DNA of 64,000 nt from JAGQZY01 sp964588335 (lineage in GTDB: Bacteria; Bdellovibrionota; Bdellovibrionia; Bdellovibrionales; JAGQZY01): assembly GCA_964588335.1 (NCBI GenBank), contig CAZPOV010000007.1, positions 84,353 through 148,352 of the forward strand, read 5' to 3'. Shown in pieces: positions 34,932-43,220 of this stretch; position 1 is the first letter of the stretch; each line of letters begins with the position of its first letter. A program made the translations under genes and the position numbers. The notes beneath the pieces were generated by a model that saw nothing but the letters and a program-made list of their open reading frames with translations, was not told the DNA's origin and made no database searches.

Positions 34932-35864
34932 ATGTCATTATACACTGTGCAAACCTTCTATTTTTTCAAAGACATCAAAGAAGAGGACCTTTTCTCCATA
35001 CGGGCGTGGTTGATCGGCCGTGCCAAGGCCCATAACGTCTTGGGTTTGATCGTTCTTGGAACCGAGGGACTGAATACCACTTTGGCAGCCACTCGTCCTG
35101 AGGCTTTGCAGACCTTTGTTGACGAAGTTTTCCAGTTCTTTGGTCACCCCGAGCATTCGCAAATCAAAGTCAGTGACAGTGATAAGCCGCCGTTCCGTCG
35201 CTTTGTCGTCAAGATTCGAGAAGAGATAGTGACCTTGGGGCGCCCTGAGTTTGTACCGCAAGGCGAGAAACGGCATTTGAGTCCTGAAGAATGGGATGAA
35301 ATGCTTCGCCGTGAAGATGTGGTGGTGGTCGATACCCGCAATGACTATGAAATTGAAATTGGTACTTTCGAAAAAGCCATTGATCTCAACATAAAAGAAT
35401 TTACCGAGTTTCCCGACAAGATCAAATCCCTAGAATCGGATCGAGACAAACCGCATTTGATTTTTTGTACCGGTGGCATTCGGTGTGAAAAAGCGATCTA
35501 CGAAATGGAAAAGCAAGGGTTTAAAAATGTTTATCAATTGGACGGTGGCATTTTAAATTACATGGCGAAATTCCCAGAAGGCAAGTTCAATGGTGAGTGT
35601 TTTGTTTTTGATTCACGGGTGGCGGTGAACAAGGAGCTAAAACCTTCAACGCATTTCTCTCTTTGCCCTCAGTGTGGCGAAGTCGGAAGTTTAGAAATTA
35701 ACTGTCGAAAGTGCGATGAGCCATCCAAGCTTTGCAAGAAATGTATGGCTCTGGTTGCCGACAAACCGGAATATGAAACCTGCTCGAAAAACTGTCGCTA
35801 CCACTATGCGCGCGATCCTCACTCCAAAGGTCCCCAACAGAAACAGTTTTATCATTCCAATTAA
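34932..35864 (+). CDS. trhO: tRNA uridine(34) hydroxylase (TrhO), rhodanese family
   Basis: 310 aa, normal for TrhO/YceA. The N-terminal acylphosphatase-like domain (LGLIVLGTEGLNTTLA) is followed by a rhodanese domain at about residues 125-220 with the active-site loop CTGGIRCEKA (Cys179). The C-terminal zinc-like region has many cysteines (LCPQCGEVGSLEINCRKC, CKKCMAL, CSKNCRYHY). It catalyses O2-dependent 5-hydroxylation of uridine 34 in some tRNAs. Monocistronic by appearance. Confidence 0.94.
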   Translation: MSLYTVQTFYFFKDIKEEDLFSIRAWLIGRAKAHNVLGLIVLGTEGLNTTLAATRPEALQTFVDEVFQFFGHPEHSQIKVSDSDKPPFRRFVVKIREEIVTLGRPEFVPQGEKRHLSPEEWDEMLRREDVVVVDTRNDYEIEIGTFEKAIDLNIKEFTEFPDKIKSLESDRDKPHLIFCTGGIRCEKAIYEMEKQGFKNVYQLDGGILNYMAKFPEGKFNGECFVFDSRVAVNKELKPSTHFSLCPQCGEVGSLEINCRKCDEPSKLCKKCMALVADKPEYETCSKNCRYHYARDPHSKGPQQKQFYHSN

Positions 35865-35988
35865 TTGGGTGTGAAGGGGTGTCTCGACTCGCAAGACGTC
35901 TAGAAAATTGAGTATCCTTGGCTGAAGGTCGAGCCGGCAATAAACCTGTGCGCTCGAAACTCCGATACTTTGTTGAGGTATCAGAGAA

Positions 35989-37719
35989 ATGATCCAATTA
36001 AAAGAACTGAGCTTTTTTAGAAAGTTTCCGCAGACTGTGATTGAAGAACTGCAAAAATGCGCACAGACTGTGAACTTTCAAGAAGGCGACATTATCATCA
36101 AACAAGGTGAAACCAATGAATCGCTTTATTTTCTATTGAATGGCGTTCTTGATGTTTTCGTTGACGGTGGAAGAGTCGCTGAAATGAAAAAGGAAGGTGA
36201 TTTAATTGGTGAGATGAGTCTGATCAGTCAGCAAGTATCGTCGGCTACGATCAAAGCTCAAACGGCGGTGTCGTTGGTAAAAATTGATGGCGACTCCCTG
36301 CACCGGTTGGCGACCAACGGTAATCCTGGAGCAGACAGTCTCTATAAAGTCTATTCAGACATTCTGGTGCAGAAGTTAGAAGCCACCAATCACCGGGCTA
36401 AAAAGCTGGAGGCCTTCGCAAAAGACCTAGAAGCGGCACAGGATCGGTTGGAAGCGGTGAATGCGTCTCTAGAATTAAAAGTCAAAGATCGGACCGCCAA
36501 AATCGCCAAGAACCTTGAAGAGTTAAAACAGAAAAATGTTGAGCTTCAGGCGACCCATGAAAAAATCTCAGAACTTTATCAAAGTCGAGACATCACCTTT
36601 CAGTCTCTCGATAGTCTTTTAAACAATCACTTGCTTCCTTTGAAGAAAGAAATTCGCAAGTTTAAGAAAACCCATAATTTAAAAGACAGTGAAATGGATC
36701 GAGTGGAAAAAGAAATTGTACGCTCGATTCATCGACTTGAGCCTCTGACAAAAAGTTTCAATGCTGAAAAGTCAATGTCGTCTAAAAAGGTTCTGTTGGC
36801 TGAGCCCATCAAAAAGCAACACAGTGTTGCGAAGTTGGCCTTGGCCGGAACTGGGGTTCAACTGACCATCGTACAAACAGTTGAGGAAGCGCAGCTGGCG
36901 TTAGAGCAGGAGAGCTTTGATATCTTCATGTTTGGTGAAGAATTTATCGGATTGACGGAGTCGGCCAGAGCCTCTAATCAGAATATGGAATTTGTATTTG
37001 TTACTTCTAAAGACATCCCTCAGTATGCTTCAATTCTCCTTCAACAGAAGATTTTTCCCAATGTTGTTAATCGAGATGAGGAAGACAAACAGTTCACCAT
37101 TAAGAATTTTGTGACCACAGTTTCGAAATTGGCCAGTGGTAATTACTTTGGACTTGAAAAATATATCTCATGGGGCGTTGAAGTGAAAGAACTGGAAGTC
37201 ACCGGAAGTGATCATCGGGCGCAAGTGATTGAGCAAATGAATAACTATTTCACCCAATCAGGAATTCGGGCCACCAACCGAGAACGACTTTCTTTAGTCG
37301 CTGAAGAGTTATTGATGAATGCGATCTACGATGCGCCTCATGATCAGGATGGCAAACCCATATACAATCATAAAGATCGCACCGAAAAGATCAGCCTTGC
37401 TGAATCCCATCGACCTGTTTTTCGGTTTGCCACCGATGGAGTCCTGATTGCTATTTCAATCACCGATCCGTTTGGCGCTCTCGATGCACCCACTCTGTTT
37501 GCTTATCTGGATAAGTGCTATTCCGGAGGCTCCTTGAATGATGGTCGTAAAGACAAAGGCGGTGGTGGCCGTGGACTGCATCAGATTATCGAAAACTCTG
37601 ACTTGGTGGTTTTTAATATTGATCTGAAAAAAAGAACAGAAGTCATAGCTCTATTTAATGCTGACCAAAAGACCGCGGTTGATCGCAACCCCAACCTTCA
37701 CTTTTTTAAAGTCGCATAA
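35989..37719 (+). CDS. Signalling protein: cyclic-nucleotide-binding, coiled coil, receiver-like and HATPase domains
   Basis: 576 aa, soluble. Residues about 5-120 are a cNMP-binding domain (VNFQEGDIIIKQGETNESLYFLLNG, then GDLIGEMSLISQ). Residues 125-265 are a long coiled coil (KKLEAFAKDLEAAQDRLEAV). Residues about 265-385 look like a receiver fold (KKVLLAEPIKK, FDIFMFGEEFIG, FVFVTSKD) whose aspartate site is altered. Residues about 400-560 are a GHKL ATPase of the RsbW/SpoIIAB kind with N-box LVAEELLMNAIYDA, ITDPFGALD and DKGGGGRGLHQI. It may sense cNMP and phosphorylate or sequester a partner; no histidine phospho-acceptor was identified. Confidence 0.82.
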   Translation: MIQLKELSFFRKFPQTVIEELQKCAQTVNFQEGDIIIKQGETNESLYFLLNGVLDVFVDGGRVAEMKKEGDLIGEMSLISQQVSSATIKAQTAVSLVKIDGDSLHRLATNGNPGADSLYKVYSDILVQKLEATNHRAKKLEAFAKDLEAAQDRLEAVNASLELKVKDRTAKIAKNLEELKQKNVELQATHEKISELYQSRDITFQSLDSLLNNHLLPLKKEIRKFKKTHNLKDSEMDRVEKEIVRSIHRLEPLTKSFNAEKSMSSKKVLLAEPIKKQHSVAKLALAGTGVQLTIVQTVEEAQLALEQESFDIFMFGEEFIGLTESARASNQNMEFVFVTSKDIPQYASILLQQKIFPNVVNRDEEDKQFTIKNFVTTVSKLASGNYFGLEKYISWGVEVKELEVTGSDHRAQVIEQMNNYFTQSGIRATNRERLSLVAEELLMNAIYDAPHDQDGKPIYNHKDRTEKISLAESHRPVFRFATDGVLIAISITDPFGALDAPTLFAYLDKCYSGGSLNDGRKDKGGGGRGLHQIIENSDLVVFNIDLKKRTEVIALFNADQKTAVDRNPNLHFFKVA

Positions 37720-37743
37720 ATTGCTTCAACTTGAGTCAAAATT

Positions 37744-37766
37744 TCGATTTTGACACCTAAAATCGA
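37744..37766 (+). terminator. Hairpin after the CNB/HATPase gene
   Basis: TCGATTTT (37744-37751) and AAAATCGA (37759-37766) pair perfectly around GACACCT, 25 bp after the stop. No T-run follows directly, so this is only a possible terminator. Confidence 0.45.
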
Positions 37767-37992
37767 TCACACCTGTTTTTGCCGCAAAAAAAATAAACAG
37801 AAAAAAGTCATTGAGGCAGCGTTTATCTCATTTTGAAGAACTTTGACTGTACCATGATGAGAGACTGGGTAGTGTTCCAGGGCCTGACAACTTCTTTAAC
37901 AAAAAAATCAACTTTAAAGCAATACAACCCCCTTCATTTTGGCAACCGCTTTGCAATTGATAGTAGCAAGACGAAAACGCTGGGGGGCGAAA

Positions 37993-38337
37993 ATGAAGAC
38001 AATAGTAACTATAGTAATAATTTTAGTGGCACAAAATGGCTGGGCTTTTGATAAAGACAGTAGCGTGGGTGATTTACAAAATGCCTTAATGCAATCCAAT
38101 AAGGATTACAACGCTTCGAAAAAACTGGCTTTGCAAGAAGACAACGAAAGAATCAGCGATTGGAATCAACAGGAAACCACAACCATTGAAATCACTGCGG
38201 ATATTAAAGCCGAAGCGCGAGATTATCAGGGAGGCATGGAAAGCGATCCCGAGTCTGAGAAAAATGAAAATCTCGCCGAGACTGAAAAGCAAGATGTTGA
38301 AACAACAGTCCTGCATGAAGTTTCTATGAACAACTGA
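37993..38337 (+). CDS. Small secreted acidic protein
   Basis: 114 aa from the ATG at 37993, preceded by GGGGGG a few bases upstream; the longer frame from 37939 lacks a signal. The signal peptide is MKTIVTIVIILVAQNGWAF. The mature part is hydrophilic, Glu/Asp/Asn-rich and probably helical, without cysteines (ESEKNENLAETEKQ). No family recognised. Two tandem terminators follow. Confidence 0.65.
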   Translation: MKTIVTIVIILVAQNGWAFDKDSSVGDLQNALMQSNKDYNASKKLALQEDNERISDWNQQETTTIEITADIKAEARDYQGGMESDPESEKNENLAETEKQDVETTVLHEVSMNN

Positions 38338-38346
38338 ATCAAACCT

Positions 38347-38372
38347 GGGAAGGTGTGAGGCCTTCTCTTTTT
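38347..38372 (+). terminator. Rho-independent terminator, first of two
   Basis: GGGAAGG (38347-38353) pairs with CCTTCTC (38361-38367, one G-U) around TGTGAGG, followed by five T. It lies 10 bp after the stop at 38337. Confidence 0.8.
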
Positions 38373-38397
38373 AATCCTTAGCCGTCTTACTGAGTCT

Positions 38398-38430
38398 AGC
38401 CCCTTTTCCTTGCCAGAAAAGGGGCTTTTT
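38398..38430 (+). terminator. Rho-independent terminator, second of two
   Basis: AGCCCCTTTT (38398-38407) and AAAAGGGGCT (38417-38426) form a perfect 10-bp stem with a nine-base loop and a T5 tail. It sits 25 bp after the first terminator and before the metalloprotease gene. Confidence 0.88.
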
Positions 38431-38575
38431 AAGACCTGTCGCCGAGGTAAGATAATGGCTTTGTCAGTCCAATTGCAGGTCTTCAATTTTTTGAGCGCAA
38501 AGTCATTTAAAGACCAAAGTCTAGTTCGCTTTTTTGCTTTCGACTTTTCTGATAGCAAAGCTTATCCCATTATCT

Positions 38576-39244
38576 ATGCGATACTCCTACACAGCTTTAC
38601 TTTTTATTATTGTCCTAGTTTTGGTGAATCGATCACGGGCCGCCGACTGCGGAACCCCAGATCCTTCCATTCAACGATCGATCGTGATGATCAACGAAGA
38701 GGGGGAGCCGGACTTGTGGAGTGTCGAGCAAGCCAGGGACCTGAGTTTTTGTATCAGCGAAGTTTTTGCTAGCAATTACGAGACTGTTGAAAGCGCGGTT
38801 CGCCATGCCGCTCTCCAATGGATGGAGTATGGCAATTTTGATTTTAAGTTGGCCGACGATCTTTCTTGCGATAACAATAATCGACAGGTTTTGTTTCGTA
38901 TAGTTCCTACGGCTCGTCAGGCCAAGTTCAAAGCAAGGGCCTTCTTTCCTGGGTCAGAACCGCATAAAAGAAAAATTCAAATCAATCGTCGGTTTGCTGA
39001 CAGCGCCGGCTCTGAAATGCAACGTTTGATGTTGCATGAGTTGGGACACGTTTTAGGTCTTCGACATGAACATATTCACCTTGATGCCGGTGGTGATTGT
39101 CCGGAGCTTGGCGAATTTGATCCAGTCACTGACTATGACCCGGCTTCGATTATGCACTATCCAAGTTGTGGGCCCAAAAAACTGCAAAACTTTGTTCTTT
39201 CTGATCTAGACAAAGACGGCATAGCCAGTCTTTATCCATTTTAA
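38576..39244 (+). CDS. Secreted matrixin-like zinc metalloprotease
   Basis: 222 aa from the ATG at 38576, which starts a signal peptide (MRYSYTALLFIIVLVLVNRSRA). The metzincin zinc motif is HELGHVLGLRHEH, with His154, Glu155, His158 and His164. It is followed by the Met-turn SIMHYPSC about 40 residues later. An N-terminal stretch with cysteines (DCGTPDP, DLSFCIS, LSCDNNN) may be a short pro-region. The fold and size fit a matrixin-type (M10-like) or related secreted peptidase that degrades proteins outside the cell. Its stop overlaps the stop of the convergent barrel gene by four bases. Confidence 0.9.
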   Translation: MRYSYTALLFIIVLVLVNRSRAADCGTPDPSIQRSIVMINEEGEPDLWSVEQARDLSFCISEVFASNYETVESAVRHAALQWMEYGNFDFKLADDLSCDNNNRQVLFRIVPTARQAKFKARAFFPGSEPHKRKIQINRRFADSAGSEMQRLMLHELGHVLGLRHEHIHLDAGGDCPELGEFDPVTDYDPASIMHYPSCGPKKLQNFVLSDLDKDGIASLYPF

Positions 39245-39729
39245 AAAAAGTATCGACCGCCAATAGCGATTCCCAAATCGACATCGGTATCGGGAATAAA
39301 AAAGAAGTGCAAAGACGCTTCGGCAAAGACTTCGAAACTGGGATCGTTAAAATAATAATTCAAGCCACCCACACCGCGCACGGCAAGACCCAATTCATCA
39401 TCATCATCGTCGTTGATCCAAGGCGGTGGGTCGTCGTTGCGGTCCCAGGAAAACAGCGCCCCGCCGACTCCAAAGTAGTAGCCTAGAAAGGCTTTACCGA
39501 TTTGTAGTTCGCGATCAAACTCCCACAAGTAGGTGCTGTGAAGATGAAAATAATCTCGTCGGCCGAGGGAGTACCCCAGTGCGGCATCAATGGAGTTTTG
39601 CGCCGACATCCGGTGTTTGACTGAAAATCCTGTGGGATTGGCTAAGATAACTCCAAGGCCCCAGGGTTTAACTTCCGCAAAAGCGGAAGACGAGAATCCA
39701 ATAACAATTAAAAAGACTAATTTTTTCAT
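39241..39729 (-). CDS. Small outer-membrane beta-barrel protein
   Basis: 162 aa from the ATG at 39729, chosen because it begins a signal peptide (MKKLVFLIVIGFSSSAFA); the frame to 39747 adds six residues. The mature chain alternates hydrophobic and polar residues like an eight-stranded OmpA-type barrel (WGLGVILANPTGFSVKHR, LGYYFGVGGALF) and ends in GGRYFF. An Asp-rich loop (INDDDDDELG) is exposed. No specific family assigned. Confidence 0.75.
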   Translation of the reverse strand: MKKLVFLIVIGFSSSAFAEVKPWGLGVILANPTGFSVKHRMSAQNSIDAALGYSLGRRDYFHLHSTYLWEFDRELQIGKAFLGYYFGVGGALFSWDRNDDPPPWINDDDDDELGLAVRGVGGLNYYFNDPSFEVFAEASLHFFFIPDTDVDLGIAIGGRYFF

Positions 39730-39791
39730 GGAGGCATTATTAAACATTTCTGGGCCTCTGGGAATTGTTAATTTTTACACAATTCTTTGTT

Positions 39792-40925
39792 TTACAAATA
39801 GGTGTGCAACATAATAAAGCCGATTTCGTTGGGATTCTGGTAAGAGCCGGGTGAGCCGGCGATGGCGGAATCCAGAATGGCGCGGGTGTACTCCACTTGA
39901 ATATTAAAGTGAGGAATCGGGAGCCATTGAATGCCGATGCCTGGCTGATGTTGTAGCGAATAGCTGGTGCCCCGATCCACTGAGGCATGCTGAAAGAGCA
40001 AGTACCACATCAGACCTTGCACCGGCGTGTTACCAACCCTTAAAAAAGAGGCCAGAGTGTCAACGGCTTGTTGAGGGGTGGTTGAGAAGTGAGCCTGTTC
40101 ATAATCCAGCTCCGACATCAGGATCCAGTCTTCTGCCAATGGCATCACAGCATTCAGGCTGGCCAGTGTGCGCCGTTTTTGGTTGGATTCTCCGATCAAA
40201 AGACTGCCCCCGAGTCGTGAATTTTCATTCATATAGTAGGTGAAGTGACCGGACATGTTCTGTTCAGTGTTGGCGGTGCGGGGGTTGTCAATGCGGCCTA
40301 AGCTGCTACCAACCGTGACTTCATAGGTTTCATAAAACTTTGTGAATTCCACATTGTAGGTTTCGCTCGTGAAGCCAAATCCAAATAAGCTTTTAATAAG
40401 GCGCGTGTGATTGGGGGTGTTGATTCCGAAGGTTTGACGAAATTTACCGACGCGGAGTTTTGATGTGGCCGACGGCGACCAAAGGGCGTAGTGGCGTTCC
40501 GACAAAAATTGACCGCGACCAGGAAAGCCATCTGGCCCCTGTTGCAGGCCGGCGGTGCCGACGAACATGACATTGTCGACTTTGACTCCGACCTCAAGAT
40601 TTTGTTGCATCGGGAAGCTTTTTCCCTGTTCAATATTGTCGTTTTTCAACCAAGTTTGAATGGTGCGAAGGTCGCCACCAAATTTAACGGTTTCACGGTT
40701 TTTTAAAGCGCCAAAATAAGGTTGAGCGAAGGAATCGCTAACGCCCCAGGTAGACATGAGCTCTTTCGAAAGCGAGCGACCATAATCGGTGAGCAGGCCG
40801 CCTCCGTTGGGTGACACATGGCAGGCGATACAGGCCGGATAGCCATGGGTGACATTTTGTACAAAACCCCACGATTTTTGACTGAGAAAAATAAAACAAA
40901 TGGTGAATAAAATCCGCAGGGTCAT
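39792..40925 (-). CDS. Outer-membrane barrel with N-terminal CxxCH haem motif
   Basis: 377 aa with signal peptide (MTLRILFTICFIFLSQKSWG). Immediately after it comes YPACIACHVSPNGGGLLTDYG, a c-type haem-binding CxxCH motif at mature residues about 12-16. The remaining 330 residues form a porin-like barrel of alternating strands (LEVGVKVDNVMFVGTAGL, YEVTVGSSLGRIDN). A porin joined to a haem motif suggests an electron-carrying or cofactor-binding outer-membrane protein. It is the last gene of an operon with YHS, triheme and YceI proteins, starting 11 bp after YceI. Confidence 0.8.
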   Translation of the reverse strand: MTLRILFTICFIFLSQKSWGFVQNVTHGYPACIACHVSPNGGGLLTDYGRSLSKELMSTWGVSDSFAQPYFGALKNRETVKFGGDLRTIQTWLKNDNIEQGKSFPMQQNLEVGVKVDNVMFVGTAGLQQGPDGFPGRGQFLSERHYALWSPSATSKLRVGKFRQTFGINTPNHTRLIKSLFGFGFTSETYNVEFTKFYETYEVTVGSSLGRIDNPRTANTEQNMSGHFTYYMNENSRLGGSLLIGESNQKRRTLASLNAVMPLAEDWILMSELDYEQAHFSTTPQQAVDTLASFLRVGNTPVQGLMWYLLFQHASVDRGTSYSLQHQPGIGIQWLPIPHFNIQVEYTRAILDSAIAGSPGSYQNPNEIGFIMLHTYL

Positions 40926-40936
40926 GTTTTCCTCTC

Positions 40937-41488
40937 TTAAGGCTGAGCCACGGTCGACTCGAAATTAACATTCACTTTTTCAGCGACAGTGATGCCTTTA
41001 TAGCTGGGGATGGCAATTTTAAAATCCGAAAGTTTGATTGGAATTTCAGCAGTCATTTTGATAGCGCCATTATCATTTTCCAGCTCGGCTTTTCCATTCA
41101 CCTGTTTTTCAACTCCATGAAGAGTGAGGGTTCCCTGAAAGTCGAAACGGCCATCCAGCTTTTCCGGTACAGTGACATCCGAGAGTTTCAGTTTCGCGGT
41201 TGGGAACTGCTTGACCTCTAAATATTTGTCTTTCATGTGACTGTCACGCAAATCGATTCCAGTCTTCAGAGTTGTTAGGTTAAAAACCAGCTCGCCATTG
41301 ACTTTGTCTGCGGCTTGACTGAGCTTTCCAGTAACTCCCGTGCCTTCACCTTTAATGGTAACCAGATTGGGCCAACCTTTGGTTTTAAACTCAACTTTGC
41401 CAGCTTCGGGTTTGAATTCATATTCGGTGGCGTCGACGGCGGCGTGGCCGATGTTGGCTAAAAATAGTATAGTTAATAGTAGTTTCAT
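40937..41488 (-). CDS. YceI family periplasmic lipid-binding-like protein
   Basis: 183 aa from the ATG at 41488, with GGGGGAT just upstream. Signal peptide MKLLLTILFLANIGHA. The YceI lipocalin-like barrel is seen as YEFKPEAGKVEFKTKG, LTTLKTGIDLRDSHMKDKYL, and FDFQGTLTLHGVEKQV. YceI proteins bind isoprenoids or amphiphiles in the periplasm. The start overlaps the stop of the triheme gene by four bases (ATGA), so the two are translated together. Confidence 0.93.
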   Translation of the reverse strand: MKLLLTILFLANIGHAAVDATEYEFKPEAGKVEFKTKGWPNLVTIKGEGTGVTGKLSQAADKVNGELVFNLTTLKTGIDLRDSHMKDKYLEVKQFPTAKLKLSDVTVPEKLDGRFDFQGTLTLHGVEKQVNGKAELENDNGAIKMTAEIPIKLSDFKIAIPSYKGITVAEKVNVNFESTVAQP

Positions 41489-42528
41489 AAATCCCCCTGA
41501 TCGTATGGTAAATTCAAATTGATCCATTCTTGAATGATCGCAATCTCTTCTTCGGTCACCCGAGGAATGGTTCGTTCGACATCGTCTTTGTCCGTGTTAA
41601 AGGGCATGGGACTGAAAAACTCCAAGGGATCGTTAGGGTCCCGCAACATGGACTCAACGAACAGGCCTGGTGCCTCTCCCTCGGCTTTTTTAGTCTTGAT
41701 TAAATTCGGATTGCTTTGCATCCAAGTCCATAAATTACGGAAGGTATCAAAAGATTTCCCAAAGCCTCGATTGCCGTAGCTGTTATGACATAAAATACAT
41801 TTGGGTCCTAAAATATTGTCTCGGATCGAAATAAAGGTGGGTTGAAGGGGATCCATTTCCACTGTGTCCACCGCTTCTCCTGCAAATTCGGGAGCGCCTT
41901 GTCCGACCCAATCCATAAGAATTTTTTTGTCTTGGTCGCTGACAAAAGTGACTTCGGCGTTTTTTCGTTTCGGAAAGGGCATTTTGTCGGAGCCCACCAA
42001 CGAAATGATGGCGCCGCGGTCTTTGTAAGCCATTTTATAGTTATTGTATTGGACATGGCAGGCTGTGCATTTGTAAGGATCGAGAACCTTTTCTTTCACA
42101 TAGGCAAAGCTTAAAGCCATTTCGTTATTAGGGACCGGTTTATTGGGTTGATTGTCTTTGTCTGCAAACTGTGGGGCCCCGGCTTGCACCCACTCTTTAA
42201 ACATAGCGATTTTTTCGGGTGGCAATGGGGGACCGTCTTTCGGCATGAGACGGGCCGGATCAGAGGTTTCCATTCGAGCCAACATCGCAAAGGCCGAGGC
42301 TTGAACCACCACATAGTTTTCGTACTGTTTATGGCGGCCGGAGTGGCAATTGATGCAGCTGTCGTCTAAAATTTCTTTTTTAATGGTGGCGAAGTCCAAA
42401 TCAGTTTCTGTGGATGTGTTTGTTCCGCCCCCCATTTGTTTGTCGTCAAAAGGGGCTTTCACGTTTGTATAGTTGCCACAGTTTATTAGAAACACACTGA
42501 GACAGCTCATTAAAATTAATCGAAACAT
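41485..42528 (-). CDS. Triheme c-type cytochrome lipoprotein
   Basis: 347 aa. The signal peptide ends in FLINC (lipobox, Cys17). Three CxxCH haem-binding motifs are spread through the protein: CINCH (about 58), CTACH (about 155) and CILCH (about 244). Each is followed by a similar module (e.g. 'MFKEWVQAGAPQF', 'ILMDWVGQGAPEF', 'IIQEWINLNLPY'), so it looks like a threefold repeat of a planctomycete-type cytochrome C module. It should shuttle electrons at the periplasmic face of the outer or inner membrane. GAGGGGG precedes the start. Confidence 0.9.
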   Translation of the reverse strand: MFRLILMSCLSVFLINCGNYTNVKAPFDDKQMGGGTNTSTETDLDFATIKKEILDDSCINCHSGRHKQYENYVVVQASAFAMLARMETSDPARLMPKDGPPLPPEKIAMFKEWVQAGAPQFADKDNQPNKPVPNNEMALSFAYVKEKVLDPYKCTACHVQYNNYKMAYKDRGAIISLVGSDKMPFPKRKNAEVTFVSDQDKKILMDWVGQGAPEFAGEAVDTVEMDPLQPTFISIRDNILGPKCILCHNSYGNRGFGKSFDTFRNLWTWMQSNPNLIKTKKAEGEAPGLFVESMLRDPNDPLEFFSPMPFNTDKDDVERTIPRVTEEEIAIIQEWINLNLPYDQGDL

Positions 42529-42557
42529 TTTAAAGCCCCCCTCAAAGGATTTAAAAA

Positions 42558-43040
42558 TTACTTGCGTGGCTGTTCGCCAGTTTCACTTTTCCAAAAATTG
42601 TCGGCGTCCTGCTCTCTTGATTCAAGGGACTGGTCGAAACGTGCTTTGGCCCCTCGGCTGATGAAAAAGTGCATGCGATCGCCGTGCCGCGTATATATCA
42701 TAGGATCAATGTCGGCGTAAGCCTGATTTGCCATCGCCCAGGCACACCAGCCACCATAAGTGGGCTCATATTTTGTAGGATTTTCAAGGAAGAGGTCACG
42801 ATTTTCTTCATTGGCAAAGCGATACATAACGTCCCCATAGGTGGTGGCAATTGCAGGATCGCCTTCAAGAGCTTGACCACCATTGTCAGCAAAGTAGGCA
42901 ACGGGATCAAAGCCTTTGAGTCCCAATTTATTTTCTAAGTTGTAAAAGTCGACAGCGCGGTCGGGCTGCTCGGCGGTGGGTGTGGCCCAAGCCGTTCCAC
43001 TAACGATTAAAAATGTGAGTGTCATAAAAATTCTTAACAT
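42558..43040 (-). CDS. YHS-domain secreted protein
   Basis: 160 aa with a signal peptide (MLRIFMTLTFLIVSGTAWA). The YHS domain is seen as LKGFDPVAYFADNGG, TYGDVMYRFANEENRDLFLENPTKYEPTYGG and WCAWAMANQ. Secreted YHS proteins are proposed to bind metals or haem. The start has GGGGGAGAG just upstream. It is the first gene of the redox operon; the triheme gene follows after 29 bp. Likely exported and periplasmic. Confidence 0.9.
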   Translation of the reverse strand: MLRIFMTLTFLIVSGTAWATPTAEQPDRAVDFYNLENKLGLKGFDPVAYFADNGGQALEGDPAIATTYGDVMYRFANEENRDLFLENPTKYEPTYGGWCAWAMANQAYADIDPMIYTRHGDRMHFFISRGAKARFDQSLESREQDADNFWKSETGEQPRK

Positions 43041-43220
43041 TCTCTCCCCCTTAAATATGTAGAGTTTTGTTTTGTTACATTCTGTTTCATCTTTCGTTGT
43101 CGTTTCAGAATTGTGACATCGTAAAGATGTTTTCTAGCTCGCCCTCAAAACACCACACACAGGGTTTGTAAGACAAATTCTTAATTACAATGAATGTTAT
43201 GCGTTTTATGAATAGCGGAA

